A stretch of 64,000 nt of DNA, from assembly GCA_963782605.1 (NCBI GenBank), contig CAWAKK010000004.1, forward strand, positions 1 through 64,000, given 5' to 3'. Positions within the stretch are counted from its first letter, which is position 1, and each line of letters begins with the position of its first letter. The position numbers and the translations under genes were made by a program. Positions 49,364-58,709 of the stretch are shown here, piece by piece. The stretch comes from JBDTSW01 sp963782605 (GTDB taxonomy: Bacteria; Actinomycetota; Thermoleophilia; Solirubrobacterales; 70-9). Under the pieces are notes generated by a model, which was not told the DNA's origin, did not search any database, and worked only from the letters and a program-made list of their open reading frames with translations.

Positions 49364-50235
49364 GCGCGACCCCGGAGCCGGCGCCGGAGGTCCGTACGGT
49401 GGTCGTGGTCACGCATGGACAGCCCGACCAGACCTCAGAAGCGATGCAGGGTGCCATCGCCGCTGCCGAACGCGCCGGCGCCGTGATCGCTGCTCCCGCC
49501 GACGAGCGGGCCAAGCACGAGGCCGCGGCCGCGGGGCTTGAGGCCGCTGAGGAGCTCGAGGACCAGCCCGACGTGTGCCTCGTCCTCGGCGGCGACGGCA
49601 CCATGCTCCAGGCGCTGCGGCTTTGGTCGGGCACTGGGGTGCCCGTGTTCGGGATCAACTTCGGCACGATCGGCTTCCTGGCCGCCGTCGAGCGTGAAGA
49701 CCTCGATGCGGGCCTCGAACGCGCTTTCGCCGGCGAATTCGACGTGATGTCCATGCCGGGCCTCGAGATCGACATCGATATCGATCACCCCGTGGCGCTC
49801 AATGACGTCTCCTTCATCCGCCTGCCGCACGGCCGCGTGGCCGAGCTCTCCTACACCCTCGGCTCCGACGAGCTCGGCCACGTTCGCTGCGACGGCCTCG
49901 TCGCCGCGACGCCCGCCGGTTCCACGGGCTACAACCTGGCCAACTCAGGCCCCATCCTCGCTTGGGGCGTGGAGGGCTATGTCGTCTCCTTCATCGCACC
50001 TCACACGCTCACCGCGAGAGCGCTCGTCGCGGCCCCCACGGACTCCCTGCGCGTCGCGAACGCGCGTGGTCGCGAGCCCGTCGACATCGTCCTCGACGGC
50101 GCACCGGTCGGCAGGCTCGAGAGCGGGGCCGAGGCCGAGATCACCTTTCGCGACGGCGTATCGCTGCTCGCCCAGGCGCCGGGTTCGAGCTTCTACCGGC
50201 GCATGCGCGAGAAGTTCGGCAAGCTCGCGGGCTGA
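49360..50235 (+). CDS. nadK: NAD kinase
   Basis: 291 aa from GTG 49360, overlapping the tlyA stop by 4 nt. Phosphorylates NAD to NADP with ATP or polyphosphate. LVLGGDGTMLQALRLW holds the GGDG motif (Asp near 73), GINFGTIGFLAAVEREDLDA the NE/D-type region, LVAATPAGSTGYNLANSGPI the conserved TPTGSTAYxxSAGGP-type motif, and SFIAPHTLTARALVAAP the C-terminal signature. The 4-nt coupling to tlyA and the next neighbour recN match standard order (tlyA-nadK-recN), with an MFS gene inserted. Confidence 0.95.
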   Translation: MSATPEPAPEVRTVVVVTHGQPDQTSEAMQGAIAAAERAGAVIAAPADERAKHEAAAAGLEAAEELEDQPDVCLVLGGDGTMLQALRLWSGTGVPVFGINFGTIGFLAAVEREDLDAGLERAFAGEFDVMSMPGLEIDIDIDHPVALNDVSFIRLPHGRVAELSYTLGSDELGHVRCDGLVAATPAGSTGYNLANSGPILAWGVEGYVVSFIAPHTLTARALVAAPTDSLRVANARGREPVDIVLDGAPVGRLESGAEAEITFRDGVSLLAQAPGSSFYRRMREKFGKLAG

Positions 50236-50255
50236 CGGTAGGGAAGGCGGACGGC

Positions 50256-51773
50256 TTGGAGCGCAAGTGGTGGACACTGATAGCGGTCTGCGTGGCGACG
50301 TTCATGCTGCTGCTGGACATCACGATCGTGAACGTCGCGCTGCCGTCCATCCAGGAGGACCTGGATGCCAGCCTGCCAAGCCTCCAATGGGTGGTTGACG
50401 CCTACGCGCTCACGCTTGCCTCGTTCCTGCTCGTATTCGGCTCGCTCGGCGATCGGCTCGGCCGGCGACGGATCTTCTCCGCCGGTTTCGCGATCTTCAC
50501 CGTGGCCTCGCTCCTCTGCGGACTCGCGGCTGATGCCACGGTCCTCAACCTCTTCCGCGGGCTTCAGGGAGTGGGCGGGGCCGCGATGTTCGCCACGGCC
50601 CTGGCGCTGATCGCGCAGGAGTTCGAGGGCCGCGAGCGAGCCTCGGCTATCGGGATCTGGGGTGCCACGGTGGGTGGCGCCGTTGCGATCGGACCACTCG
50701 TGGGAGGGCTCATCACCGACGGCCTTGGCTGGGAGTGGATCTTCTTCGTGAACGTACCGATCGGGATCGCCGCGATCGCCCTCACGCAGGCGCGGCTGGT
50801 AAACCGAGCCGCATCGGATCCCCAGCCGATCGACTGGGCGGGCCTCGTCACCTTCTCGCTCTCGCTCTTTGGGCTGATCTTCGGACTCATCCGTGGCAAT
50901 GCCGAGGGGTGGAGCAGTGGCTGGATTCTCGTCGCGCTTGGCGGCGCCGCGGTGCTGATGGCGGCATTCGTCGTGATCGAGCTGCGCAGTCCGCACGCGA
51001 TGCTCGATCTCGCTCTATTTCGCATCCCGGCCTTCGGAGGCGTCTCGATCGTGGCGTGGGCGCTCTCGGCGTCGATGTTCGCGATGTTCCTCTACCTGAC
51101 CCTCTACATCCAAGACGTCCTCGGCTACTCGCCGCTGGAGGCCGGCGTGAGGTTCCTGCCCGTGACGCTGCTCTCGTTCGTCGCCGCCCCGCTCACGGCG
51201 AAGCTCTCGAGCCGGATCCCGGTTCGACTCTTGATGGGCAGCGGCCTGATCCTCGTCGGGCTCGGGTTGGGGATCATGAGCGGGGTCGAGGTGGGCGACA
51301 GCTGGACAGGGTTGCTCCCTGGCTTCCTTCTGGCCGGCCTCGGGATCGGGATGACCAATCCGATGATCGCCGAGACCGCGCTCGGGGTCGTGCCCCCGGC
51401 TCGAGCCGGTATGGCCTCGGGCATCAATTCCACGTTCCGCCAGGTCGGAATCGCCACAGGCGTCGCGGGCCTCGGCGCGGTCTTTCAGGCGCGGATCGAA
51501 TCGCTGCTCGCCTCCGAGGTGCCGCAGGCGCCGCCTGAGTTCGCGGAGGCTGTCTCATCCGGGGCGATCGACCAGGCCACACAGCTTGCCCCGCCGGAGT
51601 TCCGCGCCGAGGTGGCGGCGGCTGCCAACGACGCGTTCGTAAGCGGCCTCAATGACATCCTCGTGATCGCGGCTGCCATCGCAGTCGCGGGCGGCATCCT
51701 CGGTCTGCTCTTGGTCAGGCGCCGCGATTTCGTGGCCGCACCTGCCGGCGAGCCCGAGCCCGCTCCCGCTTGA
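50256..51773 (+). CDS. MFS transporter, DHA2 (EmrB/QacA) family
   Basis: 505 aa, TTG start at 50256 with GGGAAGG upstream. Fourteen predicted helices. Motif A-like FGSLGDRLGRRRIF; motif C-like GGAVAIGPLVGGLITDGLGW, EWIFFVNVPIGIAAIAL (diagnostic of DHA2, W-FxxNxP); FMLLLDITIVNVALPSIQED (motif D1, LDxTxVNVALP). A proton-driven multidrug or metabolite exporter; the substrate is unknown. It breaks the nadK-recN junction, so is likely an insertion. Confidence 0.93.
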   Translation: MERKWWTLIAVCVATFMLLLDITIVNVALPSIQEDLDASLPSLQWVVDAYALTLASFLLVFGSLGDRLGRRRIFSAGFAIFTVASLLCGLAADATVLNLFRGLQGVGGAAMFATALALIAQEFEGRERASAIGIWGATVGGAVAIGPLVGGLITDGLGWEWIFFVNVPIGIAAIALTQARLVNRAASDPQPIDWAGLVTFSLSLFGLIFGLIRGNAEGWSSGWILVALGGAAVLMAAFVVIELRSPHAMLDLALFRIPAFGGVSIVAWALSASMFAMFLYLTLYIQDVLGYSPLEAGVRFLPVTLLSFVAAPLTAKLSSRIPVRLLMGSGLILVGLGLGIMSGVEVGDSWTGLLPGFLLAGLGIGMTNPMIAETALGVVPPARAGMASGINSTFRQVGIATGVAGLGAVFQARIESLLASEVPQAPPEFAEAVSSGAIDQATQLAPPEFRAEVAAAANDAFVSGLNDILVIAAAIAVAGGILGLLLVRRRDFVAAPAGEPEPAPA

Positions 51774-51853
51774 GCACCTGGCGTCCACGCCGCGACCGAC
51801 AATCCGAGTGACCAGGGGGTGAATCCGTCGGGCGCCGCCGCTAGAACGGTGGT

Positions 51854-53533
51854 GTGCTGCATGAGCTGCGCATCGAGAACCTGCTCCTGATCGAGCGGGC
51901 GGAGCTTCGCCTCGGCGCGGGCCTGAACGCGATCACGGGCGAGACGGGCGCCGGCAAGACCGTACTCGCGCACTCGCTCGACCTGCTGATGGGCGGAAGG
52001 GCTCGGCCCCAGATCGTCCGTCCCGGCGCCGAGGAGGCCTGGGTCGAGGGGGTCTTTGGGCTGCCCGAGGGATTGCTCCGCGAGCCGGAGCTCGCCGAGA
52101 TCGCAGAGCGCCTGCCGCCGGACGCCGAGGAGGTGACCCTGGGGCGCAGGGTCGGAGCCTCGGGCCGCACGAGCGCCTTCGTAGCTGGGCGCTCGGCGTC
52201 CGCCGGCGACCTGCAGGCCCTGGGTTCTCGCCTGCTCGCCTTCTACGGCCAGCACGAGCACCGCAAGCTGACCCTGGCCTCAGCCCAGCTCGAAATCCTC
52301 GATGGGTTCGCCGGCGCCGAGCACTCAGGACGCCGCCGTGAGTATCGCGCCGCGCACGCCGAGGCCCGCGCGATCGCGGCCGAGCTGGCCGACCTGCGCG
52401 AGCGCGAGGGCGCCCGCGAGCGTGACCTCGACCTCTTGCGCTTCGAGCTCTCGGAGATCGAGGCCGCTGCGCCGGACCAGGTCGAGCAGACCGAGCTCGG
52501 TACCGAGCGCCAGCGGTTGCGCCACAGCGAGGGGCTGCGCGCCGCGGCGGCGGGGGCCTTGGAGGCTGCGGCCGGCGCTGAGGGCGAGGCGGGCGCGGCC
52601 GCCCAGCTGCACGCGGCGGAGGCAGCGCTGGGCGGGCCCGCCGGAGTCGACCAGGCGCTTGACGCGCTGGCCGAGCGGGCCGGAGCGCTCGTCCTTGAGC
52701 TCGACGACCTTGCGGGAGAGCTGCGTTCGTACCTCGACGGGATCGAGGCCGAGCCCGGGAGGCTCGAGGCGGTGGAGGAGCGGCTGGCTGCGCTGGAACG
52801 CCTCGAGCGCAAGCACGGGGGCTCGATCGAGGCAGTGCTCGAGCACGCCGATCGCTGCCGAGCCGAGATCAGACGGCTCGAGAACGCGGGCGAGGTGGCC
52901 GAGGAGCTCCGCGCCCAGCTTGGCGCGGCCGAGGCCCGGCGCGCGAAGCTGGCGAGGAAGCTCAGCACCACCCGTGGCAAGGCCGCCAACCAGCTTGAGA
53001 AACGGGTGGGCGAGGAGCTGGGGCAGCTCGCGATGGAGGGCGCCTCACTCGAGGTGAGCCTTGAGCCCCACCCCGATGGATTCGGGCCGAACGGCGCCGA
53101 GTCGGTCGAGATGCTGGTCGCGACCAATCCCGGAATGCCGGTCTCGCCGCTGCGCGAGGCCGCCTCCGGGGGAGAGCTCTCGCGCGTGATGCTGGCGCTC
53201 AGTGGGCTGGGCACGGTCGATGGCGCCCCAACGCTCGTCTTCGACGAGATCGATGCCGGCATCGGCGGCGCCACCGCACGTGCGGTCGGCACTCGCCTAC
53301 GCGAGCTCGGCTCCACGCGGCAGGTGCTCTGCATCACTCACCTTCCCCAGGTCGCTTCACAGGCGGAGCGGCATTTCCGCATTACGAAGCGAATTGCCGA
53401 CGGCGCCACGCAAGCCGAGGTCGATGCGGTCGATGGCGACGAGCTCATCGCCGAGATCGTCCGGATGCTCGGTGGAAAGCGTGGCGACGCCGCCGCCGAG
53501 GGCCACGCCCGCGAGTTGCTGGCAGCGGCCTGA
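51854..53533 (+). CDS. recN: DNA repair protein RecN
   Basis: 559 aa SMC-like ATPase, GTG start. N-terminal MLHELRIENLLLIERAELRL, Walker A ITGETGAGKTVLAHSLDLL (about 34-52), FYGQHEHRKLTLASAQLEIL; long coiled coil about 160-380 (Ala/Glu-rich); signature ASGGELSRVMLALSGL near 435, Walker B TLVFDEIDAGIGGATARAVG near 459, and VLCITHLPQVASQAERHF D-loop/His region. It acts early in double-strand break repair. Normal length. Confidence 0.95.
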   Translation: MLHELRIENLLLIERAELRLGAGLNAITGETGAGKTVLAHSLDLLMGGRARPQIVRPGAEEAWVEGVFGLPEGLLREPELAEIAERLPPDAEEVTLGRRVGASGRTSAFVAGRSASAGDLQALGSRLLAFYGQHEHRKLTLASAQLEILDGFAGAEHSGRRREYRAAHAEARAIAAELADLREREGARERDLDLLRFELSEIEAAAPDQVEQTELGTERQRLRHSEGLRAAAAGALEAAAGAEGEAGAAAQLHAAEAALGGPAGVDQALDALAERAGALVLELDDLAGELRSYLDGIEAEPGRLEAVEERLAALERLERKHGGSIEAVLEHADRCRAEIRRLENAGEVAEELRAQLGAAEARRAKLARKLSTTRGKAANQLEKRVGEELGQLAMEGASLEVSLEPHPDGFGPNGAESVEMLVATNPGMPVSPLREAASGGELSRVMLALSGLGTVDGAPTLVFDEIDAGIGGATARAVGTRLRELGSTRQVLCITHLPQVASQAERHFRITKRIADGATQAEVDAVDGDELIAEIVRMLGGKRGDAAAEGHARELLAAA

Positions 53534-53596
53534 GGCGATTCCGCCCCGCCGCCTTCTAGACTCGCTCTCCAGCGTGGGTGAGGGAAAGCTCTACCG

Positions 53597-55279
53597 ATGA
53601 AGCCGGGCGAGACACGCTTCATCTTCGTCACCGGTGGCGTGGTCTCCTCGCTCGGCAAGGGGATCGCCGCGGCATCGATTGGCCGCCTGCTCGTCTCGCG
53701 CGGCTTCCGGGTCCAGCTTCAGAAGTTTGACCCCTACATCAATGTCGACCCCGGGACGATGAGCCCGTTCCAGCACGGCGAGGTGTTCGTGACCGAGGAC
53801 GGGGCCGAGACCGACCTCGACCTCGGTCACTACGAGCGCTTCACCGACGAGAACACCTCACGGGCGTCGAACGTGACGGCCGGCGCGGTCTACAACTCGG
53901 TGATCCGTCGCGAGCGTCGTGGCGACTACCTCGGCGCCACCGTTCAGGTGATCCCGCACATCACCGACGAGATCAAGCAGCGGATCCTGATCGTCGCCGA
54001 GTCGCAGGCCGTCGACTTCGTGGTCACGGAGATCGGCGGAACCGTTGGCGACATCGAGTCCTTGCCGTTCCTGGAGGCGATCCGCCAGCTCATCGCCGAG
54101 CTCGGGCCCACGCGCACGATGGTGAACCACCTGACGCTCGTTCCCTACATTGGGCATGCCGGGGAGCTGAAGACGAAGCCCACCCAGCACTCGGTCAACG
54201 AGCTGCGGCGGATCGGAATCCAGCCCAACGCCTTGATCTGCCGCTCGGAGCGCGGGCTCGACCGCGACATCCGCCGCAAGATCGCGCTCTTCGCGAGCGT
54301 GCCCGAGGAGGCGGTCGTCTCGGCCCGCGACGTAGACAACATCTACAAGGTGCCCTTGGTGCTGCGTGCTGAGGGGATCGACGACATCGTCCTCGACCAC
54401 TTCGGGCTCGAGGCGCCGGCGCCGGAGCTCGGCGAGTGGGAGGAGCTCGTGCGCCGCGCCGATGCCGCTGAGGGGACCGCACACATCGCGCTCGTGGGCA
54501 AGTACGTTCAGCTCGAGGACGCTTACAAGTCCGTGATCGAGGCACTCAATCACGGCGGCTATCACCACGGCATCGACGTGAAGGTCGAGCTGGTGAACTC
54601 GGAGGACATCGACGTCGCGAAGCTCGAGCGGGCCGACGGGATCCTCATCCCCGGCGGCTTCGGGGAGCGTGGCATCGAAGGCAAGATCCAGGCGGCGAAG
54701 ATCGCGCGCGAGCGCAACATTCCCTACCTCGGTATCTGCCTCGGCATGCAGATCGCCGTGGCCGAGTTCGCCCGTCACGTCGCCGGCATGGAGGGAGCGA
54801 ACTCGACCGAGTTCGACCCCGAGACCCCGTTCCCGGTCGTCGACCTCCTGCCGGAGCAAAAGGAGGTCTCCGACATGGGCGGGACGATGCGCCTCGGCGC
54901 GGATCCGGTCAAGGTCCACGAGGGCACACGCGCGCGGGAGATCTTCGGCGAGGCGGTTATCTACAAGCGCCACCGGCATCGCTTCGAGGTCAACAACATG
55001 CTGCGCCGCCGGCTTGAGGATGAGGGGCTGGTGGCGGGCGGTACCTCTCCCGACGAGCGCCTCGTCGAGATGATCGAGCTGCCCGAGCACCCGTTCTTCG
55101 TCGCCTCGCAGTTCCACCCCGAGTTCAACTCGCGCCCCACCCGTCCCGAGCCGCTCTTCCGCGACTTCGTGGGGGCCGCGGCCGAGCTCGCACGGAGCCG
55201 GACTCCCGATGCCGAGGAAGCGGTTACGGAGGTCGAGTCGGTGGAGTCCGCCGACATCTCGATTGAGCGCCGCCGGTAG
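53597..55279 (+). CDS. pyrG: CTP synthase
   Basis: 560 aa. Synthase domain about 1-270: FIFVTGGVVSSLGKGIAAAS (P-loop-like), KFDPYINVDPGTMSPFQHGE, VFVTEDGAETDLDLGHYERF, and the signature VTEIGGTVGDIESLPFLEA. Glutaminase domain about 300-540: IPGGFGERGIEGKIQAAKIA, IPYLGICLGMQIAVAEF (catalytic Cys near 383), and FHPEFNSRPTRPEPLFRDFV (catalytic His and Glu). It aminates UTP to CTP. Its C-terminal 25 residues are an acidic tail. Confidence 0.97.
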   Translation: MKPGETRFIFVTGGVVSSLGKGIAAASIGRLLVSRGFRVQLQKFDPYINVDPGTMSPFQHGEVFVTEDGAETDLDLGHYERFTDENTSRASNVTAGAVYNSVIRRERRGDYLGATVQVIPHITDEIKQRILIVAESQAVDFVVTEIGGTVGDIESLPFLEAIRQLIAELGPTRTMVNHLTLVPYIGHAGELKTKPTQHSVNELRRIGIQPNALICRSERGLDRDIRRKIALFASVPEEAVVSARDVDNIYKVPLVLRAEGIDDIVLDHFGLEAPAPELGEWEELVRRADAAEGTAHIALVGKYVQLEDAYKSVIEALNHGGYHHGIDVKVELVNSEDIDVAKLERADGILIPGGFGERGIEGKIQAAKIARERNIPYLGICLGMQIAVAEFARHVAGMEGANSTEFDPETPFPVVDLLPEQKEVSDMGGTMRLGADPVKVHEGTRAREIFGEAVIYKRHRHRFEVNNMLRRRLEDEGLVAGGTSPDERLVEMIELPEHPFFVASQFHPEFNSRPTRPEPLFRDFVGAAAELARSRTPDAEEAVTEVESVESADISIERRR

Positions 55280-55333
55280 CGAAGCGGGCAAGCGTCACAG
55301 AAAAGGAAGAGCAGCGGGAGTAGATTCCCGCCC

Positions 55334-56173
55334 ATGGACCTCGACGAGTACCGTCGCGATTCTCTCGCGAACTGGAATCGTCTCGCCGGCAACTGGGCGA
55401 GCGAGCGCGAGTTCCTCTCGGGCACAACGGGTCCGGTGGGCGAGCGCATGGTGGAGCGCCTCGACCCCAAGCCCGGTCAGATGATCCTGGAGCTGGCGGC
55501 GGGCGCTGGCGAAACCGGGTGGAACGCCGCCGAGAGAGTTGGGGATGACGGGAAGCTGATCCAGACCGATTTCGCGGACGAGATGGTCGAGGTGGCGCAG
55601 ACGTTCGCTGCCGAGAGCGGCCTTTCCAACGTCGAGAACCGACGGCTCGACGCAGAGAGCATGGACCTTGCGGACGACTCCGTCGACGGTGTCCTGTGTC
55701 GCTTCGGCTACATGCTGATGGCTGATCCCGCCGCGGCGCTGGCAGAGACTCGCCGAGTGTTACGTGAAGGCGGACGCCTGTGCTTCGCCGTCTGGGCCGC
55801 TCCCGATCGAAATCAGTGGGCGTTCATCCCCGCGTTCGCGCTGGTGGAGGCCGGTCATCTCTCACCGCCCGAGCCCGGCGCGCCAGGGATATTCGCCTTG
55901 GCCGATCCGGAGCGGATTCGCGAGCTGGTGACTGGCGCGGGCTTCTCCGAGCCGGAGATCGAGGAGGTCGCCGTGCGCTGGAACTACACGGATCCCGCCG
56001 TCCACTGGGAGAAGACGAGGAAGCTCGCCGGCCCTCTCTCCGAGAAGCTCGAATCACTCCCGCACGACGAGCAGGAGCGGATCCGCGCGTTGGTCGCCGA
56101 GCGAGTGAGCGAGCAGATGGCGCAAGACCCGGCCGCCCTGGACGGCATCAGCCTGGTCGTCACGGCGTCGTAG
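55334..56173 (+). CDS. Class I SAM-dependent methyltransferase (UbiE/MenG-like)
   Basis: 279 aa. Rossmann core: MILELAAGAGETGWNAAERV (motif I, about 47-66), LIQTDFADEMVEVAQTFAAE (motif post-I), RLDAESMDLADDSVDGVLCR (motif II), FGYMLMADPAAALAETRRVL. The C-terminal half (about 150-279) forms the substrate cap with a large insert. Closest to UbiE/COQ5-type enzymes, but the substrate is not evident. Overlaps nothing; short intergenic spaces on both sides. Confidence 0.9.
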   Translation: MDLDEYRRDSLANWNRLAGNWASEREFLSGTTGPVGERMVERLDPKPGQMILELAAGAGETGWNAAERVGDDGKLIQTDFADEMVEVAQTFAAESGLSNVENRRLDAESMDLADDSVDGVLCRFGYMLMADPAAALAETRRVLREGGRLCFAVWAAPDRNQWAFIPAFALVEAGHLSPPEPGAPGIFALADPERIRELVTGAGFSEPEIEEVAVRWNYTDPAVHWEKTRKLAGPLSEKLESLPHDEQERIRALVAERVSEQMAQDPAALDGISLVVTAS

Positions 56174-56186
56174 TCCCGAGCGGGCG

Positions 56187-57305
56187 ATGAGCGAGCAGCG
56201 ACTACTCGACCGCTTCGCGCGCCATTGCGAGATCGCCAGCCCGACGGGCTCCGAGCGGCAGATGGCCGACGCGGTGCTGGCCGAGCTCGCCGAGCTGGGC
56301 GTGGAGGCAGCCGAGGATGCGAGCGCTGAGGCGGCGCGCGCCGCCGCCGGCAACATCGTCGCGCGCGTTCCGGGCCGCGGCGAGGGTTGGGTGGCATTCT
56401 GCGCGCACCTGGACACCGTTCCGCACGAAGCTCCTGTGGAGGTCGTGCTCGACCAGGGCGTGTTTCGCAGCTCGGGACAGACGATCCTCGGCGCCGACAA
56501 CAAGGCGGCGGTGACGGTGCTGATGGAGCTCGCCGCGCGGCACAGCCTCGAGCCGGCCGCCGGTGGGCTCGAGCTGATCTTCACGGTGGCGGAAGAGGAT
56601 GGGCTGCGCGGGGCGAAGGAGCTGGACATCGCATCGCTTCGGTCGCCCTACGGGTTCGTCCTCGATCACGCCTCCCCGATCGGCGAGGTGATCACCGCCG
56701 CCCCTACCTACAAGCGACTGCTTGCCGAGTTCGAGGGGGTCGAGGCGCATTCGGGCATTCGCCCCGAGGACGGGCGGAGCGCGATCGCCGCCGCCGCCGC
56801 CGCCGTCGACGCGATGGACCTGGGCCGCCTTGATGACGAGACCACCGCGAACGTCGGAATGATCGAGGGCGGCACCGCCTCGAACATCGTCGCGGGCCGC
56901 TGCACCGTCGATGGTGAGGCGCGTTCGATCGACGATGCCCGCGCAAGCGCGACCGTCGGAGCCATGGTCGACGCGTGCACCTGGGCCGCGACCGAGCACG
57001 GTTGCGACGTCGACGTCGAGGTGCGCGAGATGTTCCGGGGCTATCGCCTGGCGTCGAGCGCGCCGGCGGTCCGAGTGGCGAAGGCGGCGCTCGAACGCTG
57101 CGGGCACGAGCCGGTCGAAACCGCCACCGGCGGCGGGAGCGATGCGAACGCCCTCGTGGCCAAGGGGTTCGAGTGCGTCCTTCTCGCCAACGGCACGGAG
57201 GGCAACCACACCCACTCCGAGAGCGTCGCCGCGGAGCGAATCGTGGAGATGCTCGCGGTGTGCGAAGCGATCGCGGAGCTTGCTCCCGGGGAGGCTGGGC
57301 GGTGA
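56187..57305 (+). CDS. M20 family metallopeptidase (PepT-like)
   Basis: 372 aa. Metal ligands: VAFCAHLDTVPHEAPVEVVL (His, Asp near 73-80), GQTILGADNKAAVTVLMELA (bridging Asp), LIFTVAEEDGLRGAKELDIA (catalytic Glu-Glu), DHASPIGEV, and ANGTEGNHTHSESVAAERIV (final His). Dimerisation domain about 180-290 (HSGIRPEDGRSAIAAAAAAV). The GTEGNHTHSE end is typical of PepT/tripeptidase-like enzymes. Overlaps the Nudix gene by 4 nt. Confidence 0.92.
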   Translation: MSEQRLLDRFARHCEIASPTGSERQMADAVLAELAELGVEAAEDASAEAARAAAGNIVARVPGRGEGWVAFCAHLDTVPHEAPVEVVLDQGVFRSSGQTILGADNKAAVTVLMELAARHSLEPAAGGLELIFTVAEEDGLRGAKELDIASLRSPYGFVLDHASPIGEVITAAPTYKRLLAEFEGVEAHSGIRPEDGRSAIAAAAAAVDAMDLGRLDDETTANVGMIEGGTASNIVAGRCTVDGEARSIDDARASATVGAMVDACTWAATEHGCDVDVEVREMFRGYRLASSAPAVRVAKAALERCGHEPVETATGGGSDANALVAKGFECVLLANGTEGNHTHSESVAAERIVEMLAVCEAIAELAPGEAGR

Positions 57306-57829
57306 AGCGCGTCGAGTCGAAGACGGTGTATGAGGGGCCGATTGCCGGGGTGCGTATCGACAGCTACCGCCACGACGACGGCCAGGTCGTCGAGCGCCAG
57401 GTCGTGAGCCACCCCGGAGCAGTTGCGATGGTGGCCCACGACGAAGAGCACATCTATCTGGTGCGCCAGCCACGCGAGGCCACGGGCGAGTCGGACCTTC
57501 TGGAGCTTCCGGCCGGGAAGCTCGACGTGGATGGCGAGTCGGCCCTCGAGTGCGCCAGGCGGGAGCTCGCGGAGGAGATCTCGAAGCGCGCGGCCGAGTG
57601 GAAGGAGCTCAAGCGCTTTTACACGAGCCCCGGCTTTACGGAGGAGGAGGTCATCGTGTTCGAGGCAACCGGGCTTGAGGACGCCGGCGTCGAGCCGGAT
57701 CCCGAGGAGCGGCTGACCGTCGTGGAATGGCCGCTCGACGACCTCGCCGGCGCGATCGAGGAATGCCACGACTCGAAGTCGCTGATCGGGCTGCTTCTGC
57801 TCCAGCGGATGCTCGAGGCCCGCGCATGA
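57302..57829 (+). CDS. Nudix hydrolase, ADP-ribose pyrophosphatase-like
   Basis: 175 aa, GTG start overlapping the M20 gene. N-terminal strand IAGVRIDSYRHDDGQVVERQ and VSHPGAVAMVAHDEEHIYLV precede the Nudix box LPAGKLDVDGESALECARRE, LAEEISK, i.e. G-x6-E-x7-REL-x-EE (one residue longer than the canonical G-x5-E). FYTSPGFTEEEVIVFEATGL is the ADPRase-type FTSPGFSDE motif. It probably hydrolyses ADP-ribose or related nucleotides. The ATG of the next gene overlaps its stop. Confidence 0.93.
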   Translation: MKRVESKTVYEGPIAGVRIDSYRHDDGQVVERQVVSHPGAVAMVAHDEEHIYLVRQPREATGESDLLELPAGKLDVDGESALECARRELAEEISKRAAEWKELKRFYTSPGFTEEEVIVFEATGLEDAGVEPDPEERLTVVEWPLDDLAGAIEECHDSKSLIGLLLLQRMLEARA

Positions 57830-58647
57830 GCGATGGCAACTTCACCGGCGAGGGTGGCGTCGAGATCGTCTACCGGATCTGGACGCCCGCCGGCGAGCCT
57901 CGTGCCGCAGTCGTGATCTGTCATGGCGGCGGCGAGCACTCGGGCCGCTATGAGCACGTGGCACGAGGTCTCTCCGAGGCGGGGTACGCCGTGTGGGCAC
58001 TCGATCACCGTGGTCACGGGCGCTCCGGTGGAGAGCGGGTGCGGTTTGGGTCGATGGCTCCTCTCGCCGCCGACCTCCGCCACCTTGTCGGGATCGCCGC
58101 TGAGGCCGTGCCTGCGCCCAAGCCGTTTGTACTGGCGCATTCGATGGGCGCCCTGATCGCGCTCGACTATGTCTGCGATCACCAGGACGAGCTCTCCGGC
58201 CTGATTCTCTCGGGAGCCCTCGCGTCGCTGGACCAAGCGCGACCGGTGAGGCTCGCGGCCAGGGTGATCGCGAAGGTGGCGCCGGGGCGGGGGATCTTCA
58301 GGGTCGACCCCGAGACGGTGAGCCGCAACCCGCAGGTGGTTGCCGACTACGACTCGGACCCGCTGAACTTCCACGGGTCGTATCCGGCCGAGTCGATCGT
58401 CGCCTTGGAGCGAACGGGCCTCACCTTTTCTGACCGGCTCCCCGGAGTTCGCCTGCCGCTCCTCATCCTGCACGGCGCCGACGACAAGCTGACGTCGCCC
58501 GCCGGCAGCCGCCTGGTCGACGAGCTCGCCTCCTCCGAGGACAAGACGCTCGTGCTCTACCCGGGCCTGCGTCACGAGATCCTGAACGAGCCGGAAGGGC
58601 CCGAGATCATCGCCGAGATCGTGGCCTGGCTCGATGCGCGCGTCTGA
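57826..58647 (+). CDS. Alpha/beta hydrolase, monoacylglycerol lipase-like
   Basis: 273 aa, overlapping the Nudix gene by 4 nt. VICHGGGEHSGRYEHVARGL (HGxxEHSGRY, oxyanion region), GYAVWALDHRGHGRSGGERV (DxRGHGxS), nucleophile elbow FVLAHSMGALIALDYV (AHSMGA, Ser near 106), Asp in LILHGADDKLTSPAG and His in YPGLRHEILNEPEGPEIIAE. This full set is the lysophospholipase / monoacylglycerol lipase family. Cytosolic; the substrate is probably a medium or long-chain monoglyceride. Confidence 0.92.
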   Translation: MSDGNFTGEGGVEIVYRIWTPAGEPRAAVVICHGGGEHSGRYEHVARGLSEAGYAVWALDHRGHGRSGGERVRFGSMAPLAADLRHLVGIAAEAVPAPKPFVLAHSMGALIALDYVCDHQDELSGLILSGALASLDQARPVRLAARVIAKVAPGRGIFRVDPETVSRNPQVVADYDSDPLNFHGSYPAESIVALERTGLTFSDRLPGVRLPLLILHGADDKLTSPAGSRLVDELASSEDKTLVLYPGLRHEILNEPEGPEIIAEIVAWLDARV

Positions 58648-58709
58648 CCCATCGGGCACGAGCGCTTGCACGGGCAGGGAGGCCCGACCGGCGGCAGAAC
58701 CATCGGATC

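Noticed and set aside
48571..50235. Single 554-aa TlyA-NadK fusion protein
   Set aside because: The continuous frame arises from the indel near 49048; the true C-terminus of TlyA is in another frame and nadK has its own GTG overlapping the tlyA stop.
53858..55291. 477-aa minus-strand open frame across pyrG
   Set aside because: Shadow frame; pyrG has all catalytic motifs on the plus strand.
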